NCBI GenBank assembly: GCA_942159475.1
Contig: OW804096.1
Location: forward strand, 124,858,941-124,922,940
Length of the DNA: 64,000 bases
Direction of reading: 5' to 3'
Source: Sthenelais limicola
Taxonomy: Eukaryota > Annelida > Polychaeta > Phyllodocida > Sigalionidae
Shown here: piece by piece, positions 49,558-60,368 of the stretch
How the letters are laid out: the number at the start of each line of letters is the position of its first letter
Numbering within the stretch: the stretch's first letter is position 1
Program-made: the position numbers and the translations under genes
Notes under the pieces: model-generated
Databases searched by the model: none
What the model was told of the DNA's origin: nothing
The model's input: the letters and a program-made list of their open reading frames with translations, nothing else

Positions 49558-50892
49558 ACTGTGTTACTAATCTAGTACTGATGTACCCCCATTGAAACAT
49601 TAATTCTTTTAATTCTGACAATATAGGTAATAATGAATAAAGTAAGAAATGAATACAGTACGGGCCTAATAGACAGAACTGAATAGATTGTAGTTGTTTT
49701 GTTTTTATTTGCAATAAGCTCCCATAGTCATTGAGTTACAATGATATTTTCAGTTTAATTAACTAGAAAGAAAAAAGGATTATTATACAGAATTACAATA
49801 AATTTCATTATTATACCCTCAAAGTGATCTTTGATTTATTTCCCATAAGCATTAGATATGACCTTCTCTCTCAATATGTTCTTTTAGAATTATTGGTGTA
49901 AGATTATCAGGGTGGAGGGGGGGGGGGGTAATTTAGAACTGTTACACCGGGACGGCTCAAGGCAGTGACTAAAAAAGGGAACGACCAGCCTGAACGGAAA
50001 TGTTTGAAATTTGATTTTCCTTATAGAAATGGCATGTTCGGCTAAAGCATGAATGGAGACAGATCCCCGATCGAGAAGCATGAAGACAAACATGATTTTA
50101 TGTTGCATTTCTGGAATAATGAATTTCTTGGATTTTCCACAGATCTGTTGTTTACCCACGCCAAAACCATCTCTACACATCAAGGGTTTCAGCTTTTGAA
50201 AGCTGCCCTGTTAAATTAAAACCTATCCATCATCATGGCAATGTGCTTAGTTTTACAAATCCTTCCCTAATGGGATAATATTACTTAATCTTTCACTTTT
50301 TGGCGAATTCAATATCATGCTCCCTTTTGGACCGTACAGACTTTTAAGAGTATCAAGTTTGAAACTGCATTGCCGTCTTTTTATTCCAAACCATACTGCA
50401 GTGATAGCCTAATGCAGTGATAGCCTTTTGTTCCACAAAACCGGTACTCCAAGGAGATTCATTTTGAAGGAAACTTGACATTGAAATCGCTAATAATACG
50501 AAAATGATTCCCTGTGATCACTGCCGGAGGAAACATTCTGTCATGATTATCTTCACGAACAGACTCTTATTTACCTCAACCATTGAAAATGTAATAGGCT
50601 CACTTCAGTCCAGGGCAGATGGGGGAAAAAAAGTCCTCCAGTCCACAAGTGAATTAAAACAAATGTAAAAAGTAGCTTTGTTGGGTATTCAGGTCATAAT
50701 AAGCTAGAGCGATTGCTTTGTGCCCATCTCATCTTCAACACTTAAACGTGACTATTCTTTGATGAAATTTCCTTTCAAGATACATTTATTCTAATGAGGA
50801 ATCGTTTGGTCTAATTGTATTTGAATTCTCTTCGAGGAAGCTTCTATCTTGATTTGGAGTCCGGATCAAAAACAAAATGAATATAAATTACA
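49558..50892. other. Non-coding
   Basis: G homopolymer run at about 49915-49928; otherwise nothing recognised. Confidence 0.45.
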
Positions 50893-51073
50893 CAGTCTAG
50901 GCTCAGAGCCTCTCCAATCAGATAAGAATGGCATGTCAGTGATTGGGCGCCTACTACGCTAATGGCTTTCCGGGAGTAGTCGTCCTAATGGGATTATAAT
51001 GGATTTTTTTCGGTTTGGAGCAATAGGCTTTCCCTCAGTTTGAAGGGACTCTCTCAACTCTGAGCCTAGACTG
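50893..51073. repeat. Inverted-repeat MITE-like family, copy 3 (best preserved ends)
   Basis: It starts CAGTCTAGGCTCAGAG and ends CTCTGAGCCTAGACTG, perfect 16-bp terminal inverted repeats. The internal words GATAAGAATGGCATGTCAG and CGGTTTGGAGCAATAGGCTTTCCC are shared with the 3.46 and 21.2 kb copies. This copy defines the family's ends. Non-coding, 181 bp. Confidence 0.8.
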
Positions 51074-53246
51074 CATATCCTTGTATAACTAATGAGCTAT
51101 GTTGGTAATAAGAAATCGGTGGATTTATTACTAGGTCTACCATTATACAAACGTGAATAAACGCTCCATAATTAATATATTTTAGATCTGCATAGGTAAT
51201 ATTTTCTTGCAAATATATTCGTCATTCTTGCGATTATAGATTTTATCGTAGAAGAAGTGTCTATGAAATCAGACCAGCCGCCAGAAATTTAAAATTAGAG
51301 GTCGTCCATGTAAAAGTTAAATCGCTAGGTTTTACAGTGGCAAGGGAGAATAGTTAATTAAATTGAGCGCGGAGTTAATATTGCGCGAAAAAAACTGCGA
51401 AAACGTCTCTAGTTGCATAGTTTGCAAGGGGAAGCGATTTTTGTTCGATTATACTGATTAAAGGGAAAAGTACCATGTTCGCCTTTTCAATTCAGAAAGA
51501 AAAGTAAATCTATTGTTCTGGCCCAATATGTGAGTTAGTTCTTGTAAATTTGCAACTTCGGCTTAGCGGATCCAAGTTCAACTTGCTAAAGTCACTACCT
51601 TCAGTGGGCGCAAAACCATCAGTTTCATAAGTGGTCTATCGATAATGAATTGTGACAATGTAATCTAAATGCAATTCTAGGCTAGCAAACGTCGTTCCGG
51701 AACTTCTAGTTATAAATACCCACTCAGAAACCATATAAGGTCCTGCTATAATTATCGGTGTTCTGAGCGAAACCAAAGTGTTACACTTCCTCAGTCTGTG
51801 TATCAGTCTATGTTTGCGGAATAGCTTTATTGCGATAGACACACGATAACTTGCAACAGAACTAACCATTTATACTTTTCATACAGGTACATCTCCTGGA
51901 TTTCTCCATATTTTCCTCAGACCATAAACCATAAAGTATACACAACTTAACTATATTGCTTTACTTTTGTTCATACTCAACTTCATCATGAAGTAAGCCC
52001 TTTATATAAGGCCACATGCATATTTCACTTAATTCGTTCGTAACGAAATTGCAATAACATTTGGTATAAAATTAATACATGTGTAATAACGTCTCCATTC
52101 TGGAATTCAGGCGGATTTTGGTATATTGGTAAAATTGAAATGTCCAATACAAAATGTCCAATACATGTATCTTGATGTGACTAAGCTAGGGGAACTTAAT
52201 TTGGGCCTCGGTCAATCTAGACTTGTTTGGTTTGCAGCTCGAGCAAATAAATTGTAGACAAAAAAGTTTAAATATCTCCAATATAATTGTTTGTCTATTC
52301 ACCAGCATCACAATCTCAAATCTATTTATTACACAACATCTCTATAAATTTTCATCAATCTGGGCAGATATGGTTCCGTTCCTTTTCCTCTCTTCCTTCT
52401 CTATACCATATGTCAGATTGCGATTTTTTGTTATGAGCGCTGCCTTCCACTTTGCATGCTTCATGACACCGGTGTGTGATTATTTTAGAGTAAAGATGTA
52501 TTTATATGTGCCTTGGTTGAAGTGGAGATCAAACCCAAAATGTTGGTTGATGTAGAATGATGGTTTTTTTAATTGGTTTTAGAGGCTACAATTAAATGGC
52601 GGTGAATTTTTGCCTTTCGAGTAATAAGCGTGAGAACACTGTCAATCTAGGCACGCCTCGAGTAAACTTAAGTTTACAATACAGAGGTTTAATTGCTTTT
52701 GCTCTTTTATTATGTTCATGTATTGTGAAAGGGAATGGAAAATTGTTAAATAATAAGGCAACAATTAAGGATTAAAGAAATGGAAATGCGGAAGATATGA
52801 GGTCGAGATACTAATGGCGAATTTATTGTACTTGCAGGTAGATTAAAGCAGAAGATGGGTGAGACTGTATTTGAAATGCTAATGTGCCGAAGATATAAAT
52901 CAATAAAGCGGAGATAATTTCAGAGGGAAAGGATGAATGTAAAGAAAATGCATGTCTTGACGAGATAGAGTAAAGGGAGTGTTCTTATGTTTTTATACAT
53001 GTGCATGATAAAAATTGGCCGAAAATTCTGAATGAAGCTTGTGTGATTTACAATGTCTAATGGTTTGATAATTTATTAGCGATTTTTAAAGAACATTTTT
53101 CAAGTTAGTTTCAATGTAACCGGCAACACTCTAGGATATCCACAGATGGACGTAGTGTATTTACATGTGAACATTATTTAAGTGTCTGGCCGTAATGGAA
53201 ATAAAAAAATCAAAAAAAAAAAAAAATCTCTATAAATGCAGTAATA
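51074..53246. other. Non-coding
   Basis: No exon recognised. A 110-codon plus frame (52223-52555) has no domain. An A run lies at about 53213-53226. Confidence 0.45.
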
Positions 53247-53305
53247 CAGTCTAAGCCCACATATGTAACAGCATCTCAGACTAGATAAGTATGGTATGTC
53301 AGGGC
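53247..53305. repeat. Inverted-repeat MITE-like family, copy 4 (left end only)
   Basis: ACAGTCTAAGCCC followed by CAGACTAGATAAGTATGGTATGTCAGGG matches the left third of the other copies, after which similarity stops. A truncated copy. Confidence 0.5.
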
Positions 53306-55908
53306 CATTCTCAGAAAGTCTTGCAAATGGTGTCTTCGCTCTTTATGGGTCTCTGAAGCTGAGAAAAATATAGAGATTGCTTTTCTGTGATTGAATATTA
53401 ATTCTACGACTCATGAGCATTTTTTTAATGTAAAGTTTGGTATAGCTGCGACGGTCACATCAAGGTCATTTGGGGGTGAGTATGAAAACCTCCCTATAAA
53501 TAGTATATCCGTAGGAAGATATTCAATATTTACAGCTGCAAAAAGATATTAAAAAAAATTAAATTGTAACTAAAACCGTCATAAATCAATAGAATACATT
53601 CCAGGGGCGTCGGACCCGCAAAAAAATTCTATGGCATAAGAAAAGGTCAAACCCAATACTGAAAAGGTCAAACCCCAGAGGATTTATCTGAGTTAATCCA
53701 ATGTGTTTTGTAATTTTGGGTCTTTAATGATAGTTAAATGTCTATCCTTATCTCAATCTTTTCTGCAGTACTGACATTTAATATATATCTTTAACATAAA
53801 TGGTGACCCTTTATCATGTCTTAGGTAATATATTCGATGGTTGCATAAGCTTAAGATTGAGAGACTAATTATGGGAAATTTCCTAGGTCATCTTCATGTG
53901 GTTTTGTATAATTTATTCAGTATATAGCGAATTTTCTTTTTCTTACATGGGACAAACTTAAACTCTGCTATATGCAGCTTATTTGCTGCCACCAAATGAC
54001 ATGGTATTTCAGATCATTTGTGTAATTTCTGCTCTGAGAAGCTCATCGTTTAAAACAGGTTGTGCTCATATTCCTTACCCATTGAATTTTCTCAAATATA
54101 TTATATCAAGCACAATTAAGCTATGGAACTTCCAATGATATAAGATTCTGTCCGTCCTATTTTCATTTATTGAGTTATTTAGTAAAGGTAACATCGTGCA
54201 TGTAATATGGTATGTTATGTGCAATGTCGGCAGTATTTAGACAGTCAAAACTTGTTAATCAATTAATCATTAATTACCAATATTATTTAATATAATAATC
54301 ATCTACAGTACATTCGAGTATAAACAATTATCAGATATTCTTTCTTATATATATCACGATATGTCACATACGTTTTCTTAAACTATAATATATAATTATG
54401 TTGAATCACATTTTCAGCTATTTATCTTGAATGTAAGTTATATTTAAATATAAAAGTGTGTATTCAGCCACACGTATAATGCTTTAGATAGGCAGAATAT
54501 TTGGTTTCCACTACTGCCCTAGGATGTTGTGAATGTATTCATCCTCAGGAGTTCAAAGTGACTGCTGTTTAGTTTGTAGCTGGTTTTCTCATTTATCCCT
54601 GTTTTCCTTATTTCTTTTTAGTTGTTACTAAAATCACTAGTTTCTGTCTCATATCTCTGTAGATGTTGGTCTCAGACCCATGCAAGTGGGGTACTGCTAA
54701 ACCATAAAAAAGATGGATATTATGACTTCCAAAAACGTAATGTACTTTTACGTCATAATCATTTGTTTAGACAATGAAAAGGACACGACCGAAATACACG
54801 CACAATCGTACACATCTATATAAAAATACAGCATGTATTTTGTATTTCTGAGAGATATGAGCACCGGACATGAAACAGAGCAGACAGATATAAGGGGACA
54901 GACATGTAACATGAAACCTGCGCGTTGAAGTTCCACCTGCGACAAGATCTTATCTAACACATTCATGTACGTATATGTGATGTGTTGCAGAAAAATGCGT
55001 CGCTATATAGTCGCAAAATTGATATTTTTCAAAGTGTTGTATTTACAAGATCTCTTTTCATTTCTGAAGTGCTTAGCGCTGCTAGTAACATGGATATACC
55101 AAATATATCAACACTGTTGAATATATCCATGAATATCTGAGGCTATCCTAAGGAGTATATTTAACTACTTTATTAGTGATTGATTGACCATTAAGAAATA
55201 TCGCTAAATTTTCCTTCATGCATGAAACAAATATAGAAGCACTTAGATATCCTAATGTTTAGTGCCATTGGAATCCACTTGATTTAATCTTTTCAGATAT
55301 TATGATGGTATTTCAATTTCTTTTTGCGACTTCTGACTCATTCTTCTGTGACGCATCACAATAATATGCCCAGATATCTAAGTGATTTGATTTTGATTTG
55401 AAAAATATTTTATTCAGGAGTCATTTCGTCATAAACGATATTCTCAGTATAGCCTGACTTTAAATATAATTTATACACTTCATACAGACACGTTTCTTTA
55501 AAAATGATTATTTCATCGAGGTTGAATTATCATACTTTAAATTAATAAGGCCAAACTTAATGCAATAAGTTCCTTTTTTCTTCCCAACGTTTAGCTACAT
55601 AAATATATCAATCGAACTTCTTCATTAGCCTATCCTACCTATCGTATTGTTGTATCACATGCACGTGTACACAAATTCTAGTTACTATTTCGATGATGCT
55701 CATATCCCAGGCTGGTACGTGCTCATGTGCCAATCAATAATTAATTAATTCGCAGTAAACTAATCGTATCAACTAACCCCATACTAAACTCAATTTATGT
55801 TTGATATATTTCACACGTTGGACGTCATAAAAGCACCGTCAGCATATATATAGATACCGCCCTCATGCATAACGACGATGCTGCTAGGCTTATCTGTTCA
55901 ACATTGTG
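53306..55908. other. Non-coding; solitary hAT-like end at 53602
   Basis: CAGGGGCGTCGGACCCGC at 53602 looks like a hAT terminal repeat, but no matching inverted end or flanking duplication was found. The remainder is AT-rich with no exon recognised. Confidence 0.35.
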
Positions 55909-55998
55909 GCAGGTTCTAACTACAATCAATGAGCCAGTGAACCATAAGGAGGATTTCGTTACCCCTATCCACCTACAGAACCAGCACAACAACAACAA
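55909..55998 (+). repeat. Dispersed CAA-tailed repeat, copy 2
   Basis: It aligns with 7779-7863 from GCAGGTTCTAAC through CAGTGAACCAT and ACCCCTAT to CAGAACCAGC, then (CAA)n. The tail is longer here (four CAA-type units). Confidence 0.5.
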
Positions 55999-56611
55999 GC
56001 TGTGTGTGCATCGAGGATCCTGTGGTTCTTTGAAATAAAACTGTTTTAAAAACAAAATCTCCAATGAAACCAATAAAATTATTTCCAATGTTAACCAATC
56101 ATCCTAGATATACTCCAAGCGAGGGCACTAGGATCCTACCCCGAAAATGTATAATATATATTTTGACATTATTTGAAACCTTATTCAACCACCCTGAAGA
56201 AGACCACACAAAGGACGAAGCGTTGGGACGAGTCGTTTAAGTCGTTCCTACATCTCTAATCTAAAAACAAACTAATTATTCCCTCATTTCAACCATATTC
56301 TGGGTTTTTTTTGTTTAAAGAAAATCCTTTTATTCAAGACAACCTGGCATCGGGGCATCTGCAATGCTAAGGACAGTAAAAATACATCGTATATATAATG
56401 GAGAAATGTATCAAAGTAAGTATAGGAAAAACGGTATAACAGCTAATACATGTACGATGTCTATATGAATGAAATGGATATAGGATTATATGTAAACCGG
56501 AACTACGTCATAGGTCGCGTGACCTCCTTCCCGCTTCTGCTTGACCACCGCCATATTCAAACACCAGCTTGTGCAGCCAGCACGTATATTTTTTGATTAT
56601 GTGTTTAGGAT
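55999..56611. other. Flank and presumed 5' end of the Ngaro-like element
   Basis: The word CCCTGAAGAAGACCAC...GGACGAAGCGTTGGGACGAG lies at about 56190-56231; similar CTGAnGAAG...CGAAACG words are common near retroelement ends, and a cousin lies near 1965. The element's own 5' terminal repeat could not be delimited; it probably begins somewhere between about 56.3 and 56.5 kb. Confidence 0.3.
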
Positions 56612-57691
56612 ATGCCTGCTAAGGGACGTTGCTCCAAATGTCAGCTAATTCACTCATCACCGTTTGGCTCTCGTTGCAAGAGTGTTAGTGTTAAATCGGA
56701 GAAAAAGAAGGACCAGAAAGTGAAAGTTGTTTTACCTGTCGGCGGTCAACGCTGGTCCTGGTTCCCGCTTGTGCACCATTCTCCTAACATGGCTGTTGCT
56801 GGTTACACTGACAGGTCGGATCCTGCTTACCTGGCTTTTCTAGAGGCACACTTCACAAATACTGAGGCAAAAGGTAAATCCAAGGAAAGTGGTCAGTCGT
56901 CCTCTGGTACTTCCGATGATGTTCTTCAAGCCATTTTGTCAAGATTAGATCGCATTGAAGGCAAACCGCCCGGTTCCACTTCAACACCAGACGGCCCGCT
57001 CGTCGACTTGACTAGCAGCATACATCAACTTTCGTTGAACGTGAACGATGGGCTCCCTCCTAAAAAAGGTTTGGAATTTAGACCTGAGTTTCACATACAA
57101 TCCAAGTCGTATCTGTGGCCTATGAAGCATGTCGATCACACCAAATTATCTGCTACTGAGCTAATGGTCGGTATGCTAGGAGTGTTTGAGCATATATTAT
57201 TAGCTAATGGCGACAGCATGGGATACCTTCGCCATATGCAATATGTGGGCCGTCACGCTATCGAGTCGAGCAGTTTTTCTGTGTTAGGCTGTATCCTATA
57301 CGACCACCATGTAGTCGACCAAGTGCTCACTGGTAGTGTTAGTTTTGGTCCTCCTGACTCCTTTGCTGCTGGGGTTTATCTTAGTGGCCATTACACCCGC
57401 AAGAAGTTTGAAGAGAAACCTAGTCAGATCCCTTCCACCACTCCTCAGTCTCAGTCTCAATGGCGTCCAAGCGGCCGGAAGTCAGGCAGGGGCTTCGGCA
57501 GAGCTCGTGATGACTCGGGATCTGGTTCGGTTCCCGATGACTGGCAGCAGGACATCTGCTACAATTACAACACTAAAGGATGTTCGCTAGGTAGATGTTC
57601 TAAACTACATGTATGTGGATCTTGCCGTTATCGTCACCCAATGTCTTCATGTCGGGTAAAGGAGCACAAGGATGATAAGCCCTCTTCATGA
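56612..57691 (+). CDS. Gag-like protein of a Ngaro/DIRS-type retrotransposon
   Basis: 359 residues, presumed to bind and package the element's RNA. A zinc-knuckle-like CSKCQLIHSSPFGSRC (C-x2-C-x3-H-x7-C) sits at residues 7-22. The C-terminal region has CYNYNTKGCSLGRCSKLH (C-x7-C-x4-C-x3-H), followed closely by CGSCRYRHPMSSC. This CCCH plus C-x2-C-x3-HP pattern is characteristic of gag-like ORFs of tyrosine-recombinase retrotransposons. The middle is Ser/Gln-rich with a conserved-looking helical part (about 145-260). The start ATG is the first in frame after the presumed leader. It ends at TGA 57689-57691, and the same frame continues without another stop through the RT ORF. No frameshift or internal stop is present, so this is a young copy. 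Confidence 0.85.
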   Translation: MPAKGRCSKCQLIHSSPFGSRCKSVSVKSEKKKDQKVKVVLPVGGQRWSWFPLVHHSPNMAVAGYTDRSDPAYLAFLEAHFTNTEAKGKSKESGQSSSGTSDDVLQAILSRLDRIEGKPPGSTSTPDGPLVDLTSSIHQLSLNVNDGLPPKKGLEFRPEFHIQSKSYLWPMKHVDHTKLSATELMVGMLGVFEHILLANGDSMGYLRHMQYVGRHAIESSSFSVLGCILYDHHVVDQVLTGSVSFGPPDSFAAGVYLSGHYTRKKFEEKPSQIPSTTPQSQSQWRPSGRKSGRGFGRARDDSGSGSVPDDWQQDICYNYNTKGCSLGRCSKLHVCGSCRYRHPMSSCRVKEHKDDKPSS

Positions 57692-59614
57692 AGTCTCGTG
57701 CCGCCCGAGACTTCCGCCATCAACATCCAAGATGGTGGTCTCGGGCCGGCTAGCCGCCTTACGCAAGGTGATCTTTTGCCTTTATCCTTTGAAAGCTTCG
57801 AGGATCTATCTGCTCTTACCTCAGATCGCACATCGGGTGAGAACTCCTGTAATAATAACCCTGTTTCCTGGTCTGGAACAGTGAATAAGCCTGATTACTC
57901 CGTCTTTTCTTACCTCGACTCTCCCCCTATGCCTTGTTTTCACCACGAAGGCTGGTCATTCGCCAAAAGATGTACCGATGTACATTATATCGGGGGCCTT
58001 CGTAGTCAGCTGAAGTGTAATGCCTGGTTGAACGAGTTATGCTTAGAGCCTGACATGCATTACCGCAATTTCATCACTAACGGCATCTTATGTGGTTTTG
58101 ACATCGTCGACCCAAATGTCACCGTCCCTGGATACCAGTGTCCAAATTATAAGTCTGTGTTGACTGACCCAGCCTTTACGTTCATCAATCGTCTCATCAC
58201 TGAAGAGTTAAGTGACGGCAAGTTCTCTCCTACTGACATTGCTCCATTATGTGTTCATTCTCTAGGGGCTGTCCCCAAAAAAGATGGATCGTTTAGACCA
58301 ATTACCGACTGTCGTCAACCTCTTGGTAGGTCGATTAATAACTTCATGGACATCACAGCGCAGCCCTTTTGTTTTAATACAGTCGATTCTGTTTGTGATA
58401 TGATTCAGGAGGGTGTGTACATGGCCACTGTGGACTTGAAGGCGGCTTACCGCTCTGTGAGTATAAACCCCAACCACTGGAAGATGCAGGGTATTGAGTG
58501 GAAAGATGCTTTTTACCACGACACTCGTTTGTGTTTTGGCTTAAAGTGTGCGCCTTTTGTATTCTCCGCTTTAAGTGACTTTGTTGTCAGGGCCATGAAC
58601 AGGCGCGGCTTTTTCAACATTGTGAACTATCTAGACGATTTCATTGTGATAGGCTCATCATTTGCAGACTGTCAGCGGATTCAAATGGAATTGATTTCCC
58701 TCCTGGGTGATCTTGGGTTTCTGATAAGTTGGAAGAAGTGCTCCTCCCCCTCCACCGTCACTACTTACTTAGGAATACAAATTGACTCTCGTGCTTTAAC
58801 TTTATCGTTACCACAGGAGAAGATCACCAGATTGCACTGCGAATTAGAATTCTTTGACGACCGTACTAGGGCTACAAAGCGTCAGTTACAACGTCTCTGT
58901 GGGATACTTTGCCATTGCTCGAAAGTTGTCCGCGGTGGCAGAACCTTCAGCCATCGTGTCATCGCCCTACTCAAGGATCTGCCGGATAGGAATGTTCGTG
59001 TGCACCTGACCGAGTCCTTCAAGCTAGATATGAAATGGTGGAAGGAGTTTTCTGAGCTCTTTAACGGCAAGTCATGCATGATAACACGCAACTCTTCTCC
59101 CAGACTTAGTTGGGCCACTGATGCTTCTCTAGGAGGTTTTGGTCTAATAGGTTCTGACGACTGGGTAGCGGGTTATTATAACAGCGACAACTATCCCTTT
59201 GACTTAGACCTTTGTGATCCAGTCCATGATCACTGGGTTAATGTGGACATCGACCCTGAAAATGCTGGTAACATCAATGTCTTGGAAGCCATTCCCTTTA
59301 TCGTCGCAGCAGATAGATATAAGGAGTCTTGGAGGAACCAGCATATAGTAATTTACACAGACAATACTCAGGCTATGGGGCTTATTAACAAAGGGGTCAG
59401 TTCTAACCCGTATTGCATGGTGCTCTTACGTCATCTCTTCTGGTTGAGTGCAACTTATAATTTTTATATCACTGCCAAGCATGTACCAGGGGTCTACAAT
59501 GTCATTGCCGACCGCCTCTCTAGAATATGTGAGGTTGGTTATATCTTTTCTGATCAGCTTTGTGAATCGCTATGTTGCAGACCAGCTCTCCATCCTGGAC
59601 AACAAGGTGCGTGA
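57692..59614 (+). CDS. Reverse transcriptase-RNase H of the Ngaro/DIRS-type retrotransposon
   Basis: About 640 codons, open from directly after the gag TGA; there is no ATG near the 5' end, so expression probably relies on readthrough or re-initiation. RT motifs in order: LGAVPKKDGSFRPITDCRQP, TVDLKAAYRSVSI (motif A), FGLKCAPFVFS (B), YLDDFIV (C, catalytic Asp pair), and ISWKKC...TYLGIQID (D/E). RNase H motifs: SWATDASLGGFG (Asp), NVLEAIPF (Glu), YTDNTQAMG (Asp) and KHVPGVYNVIADRLSR (His, Asp). All catalytic residues are present. The ORF stops right after RNase H, leaving no room for the methyltransferase domain of DIRS1/PAT elements, which favours the Ngaro group. Its last 134 bases overlap the recombinase ORF, which is in the +1 frame. 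Role: copies the element's RNA into DNA. Confidence 0.9.
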   Translation, partial: SLVPPETSAINIQDGGLGPASRLTQGDLLPLSFESFEDLSALTSDRTSGENSCNNNPVSWSGTVNKPDYSVFSYLDSPPMPCFHHEGWSFAKRCTDVHYIGGLRSQLKCNAWLNELCLEPDMHYRNFITNGILCGFDIVDPNVTVPGYQCPNYKSVLTDPAFTFINRLITEELSDGKFSPTDIAPLCVHSLGAVPKKDGSFRPITDCRQPLGRSINNFMDITAQPFCFNTVDSVCDMIQEGVYMATVDLKAAYRSVSINPNHWKMQGIEWKDAFYHDTRLCFGLKCAPFVFSALSDFVVRAMNRRGFFNIVNYLDDFIVIGSSFADCQRIQMELISLLGDLGFLISWKKCSSPSTVTTYLGIQIDSRALTLSLPQEKITRLHCELEFFDDRTRATKRQLQRLCGILCHCSKVVRGGRTFSHRVIALLKDLPDRNVRVHLTESFKLDMKWWKEFSELFNGKSCMITRNSSPRLSWATDASLGGFGLIGSDDWVAGYYNSDNYPFDLDLCDPVHDHWVNVDIDPENAGNINVLEAIPFIVAADRYKESWRNQHIVIYTDNTQAMGLINKGVSSNPYCMVLLRHLFWLSATYNFYITAKHVPGVYNVIADRLSRICEVGYIFSDQLCESLCCRPALHPGQQGA

Positions 59615-60128
59615 GGTGACAGCGTCTGCTTGGGCAACCAACACTAAGTCGACACGCTCTTCACAGTGGTCTGTCTACTTTAAATTCTGCACTGATCTTG
59701 GACTTCAAGCACTCCCAGCCTCTGACATCACGATAGCTCGTTTCCTCGTTCACAAGGCACAGACCTCAGCCTACTCCACGGTTAATAATTACCTATCGGC
59801 GATAATTATGCTCCACAAGTGCTACAGTTTTGATTCAGGCTTCAGGGACTCGTTCCTTATCAGGATGGTTCTTGAGGGGCTGAAAAAGACCCTGGGTACA
59901 GCGGTTATCCAGAAGGCGCCTGTGCTTCCTTCAGATTTACTGAAGATGGCGCGTTATGTTGTTTTTTCTGACCTGAAGCAGTCTACTTCTTGGTCTGTGA
60001 TAGTTTTGTGCTTTACTACGCTACTGAGAAAGTCAAATCTCTTGCCAGAGTCTCCAGCCTCACTTGATACTAAAGACATACATGTACATACAGGTAAAGA
60101 GTATAAAAGGCACATGCTGTGTCATTAA
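59481..60128 (+). pseudogene. Tyrosine recombinase of the Ngaro-like element, truncated after the first catalytic Arg
   Basis: From ATG 59481 (the frame is open slightly further upstream) this gives 215 residues. The first half is a core-binding domain: SAWATNTKSTRSSQWSVYFK, ITIARFLVHKAQ, TVNNYLSAIIMLHK and MVLEGLKK. Then comes the start of the catalytic domain with TLLRKSNLLPESP, whose Arg is the first catalytic residue. The H-x-x-R box and the Tyr nucleophile are absent; the frame ends in a foldback insertion at 60094-60193. If that foldback is spliced as an intron, only six more codons follow before another stop, so the 3' half of the enzyme is missing either way. Intact homologues integrate circular element DNA without DDE chemistry. 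As it stands this copy could not integrate itself. Confidence 0.85.
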
Positions 60129-60193
60129 TTATTATGCATGCCAGTAATTATTGACACACCATACACGTTATACTCTTTCTTTTTATTCTACAG
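60094..60193 (+). repeat. 100-bp foldback with intron-like ends inside the recombinase ORF
   Basis: It begins CAG|GTAAAG and ends in a pyrimidine run, TTTTATTCTACAG|TTGG, so both splice sites are near consensus. Within it, AAAGAGTATAA (60096-60106) is the exact reverse complement of 60168-60178, and TGTGTCATTAATTA (60118-60131) pairs with 60145-60158 at 13 of 14 positions. It is therefore both a miniature inverted-repeat element and a canonical intron candidate. Removing it gives ...DIHVHTVGEIKR followed by stop. Confidence 0.6.
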
Positions 60194-60368
60194 TTGGAGA
60201 AATAAAAAGGTAGAGTGAGGTGGCTATATATAGACACAAACAGCTTGTAAAAAAGTTGTTGCACGAGTTGATCCTAAAAATGGATGTGTCGCCCCCATCG
60301 ATCCCCACCTCCCGACCCCAAAGCAGTATAATTATATGATATATGGAGGTGTGGCAGGACACATTTAA

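Noticed and set aside
56190..56231. Possible hammerhead-ribozyme core (CTGAAGA...CGAAG)
   Set aside because: The GAAA strand of the core is not intact and I could not pair stems I-III convincingly.
58262..59118. Minus-strand frames opposite the RT ORF
   Set aside because: Antisense shadows of the RT/RNase H coding sequence.
56612..60128. Interpretation as an LTR (gypsy/copia) or viral element
   Set aside because: There is no protease or DDE integrase; the gag zinc-finger pattern and the tyrosine recombinase with LLRKSN place it with DIRS/Ngaro elements.
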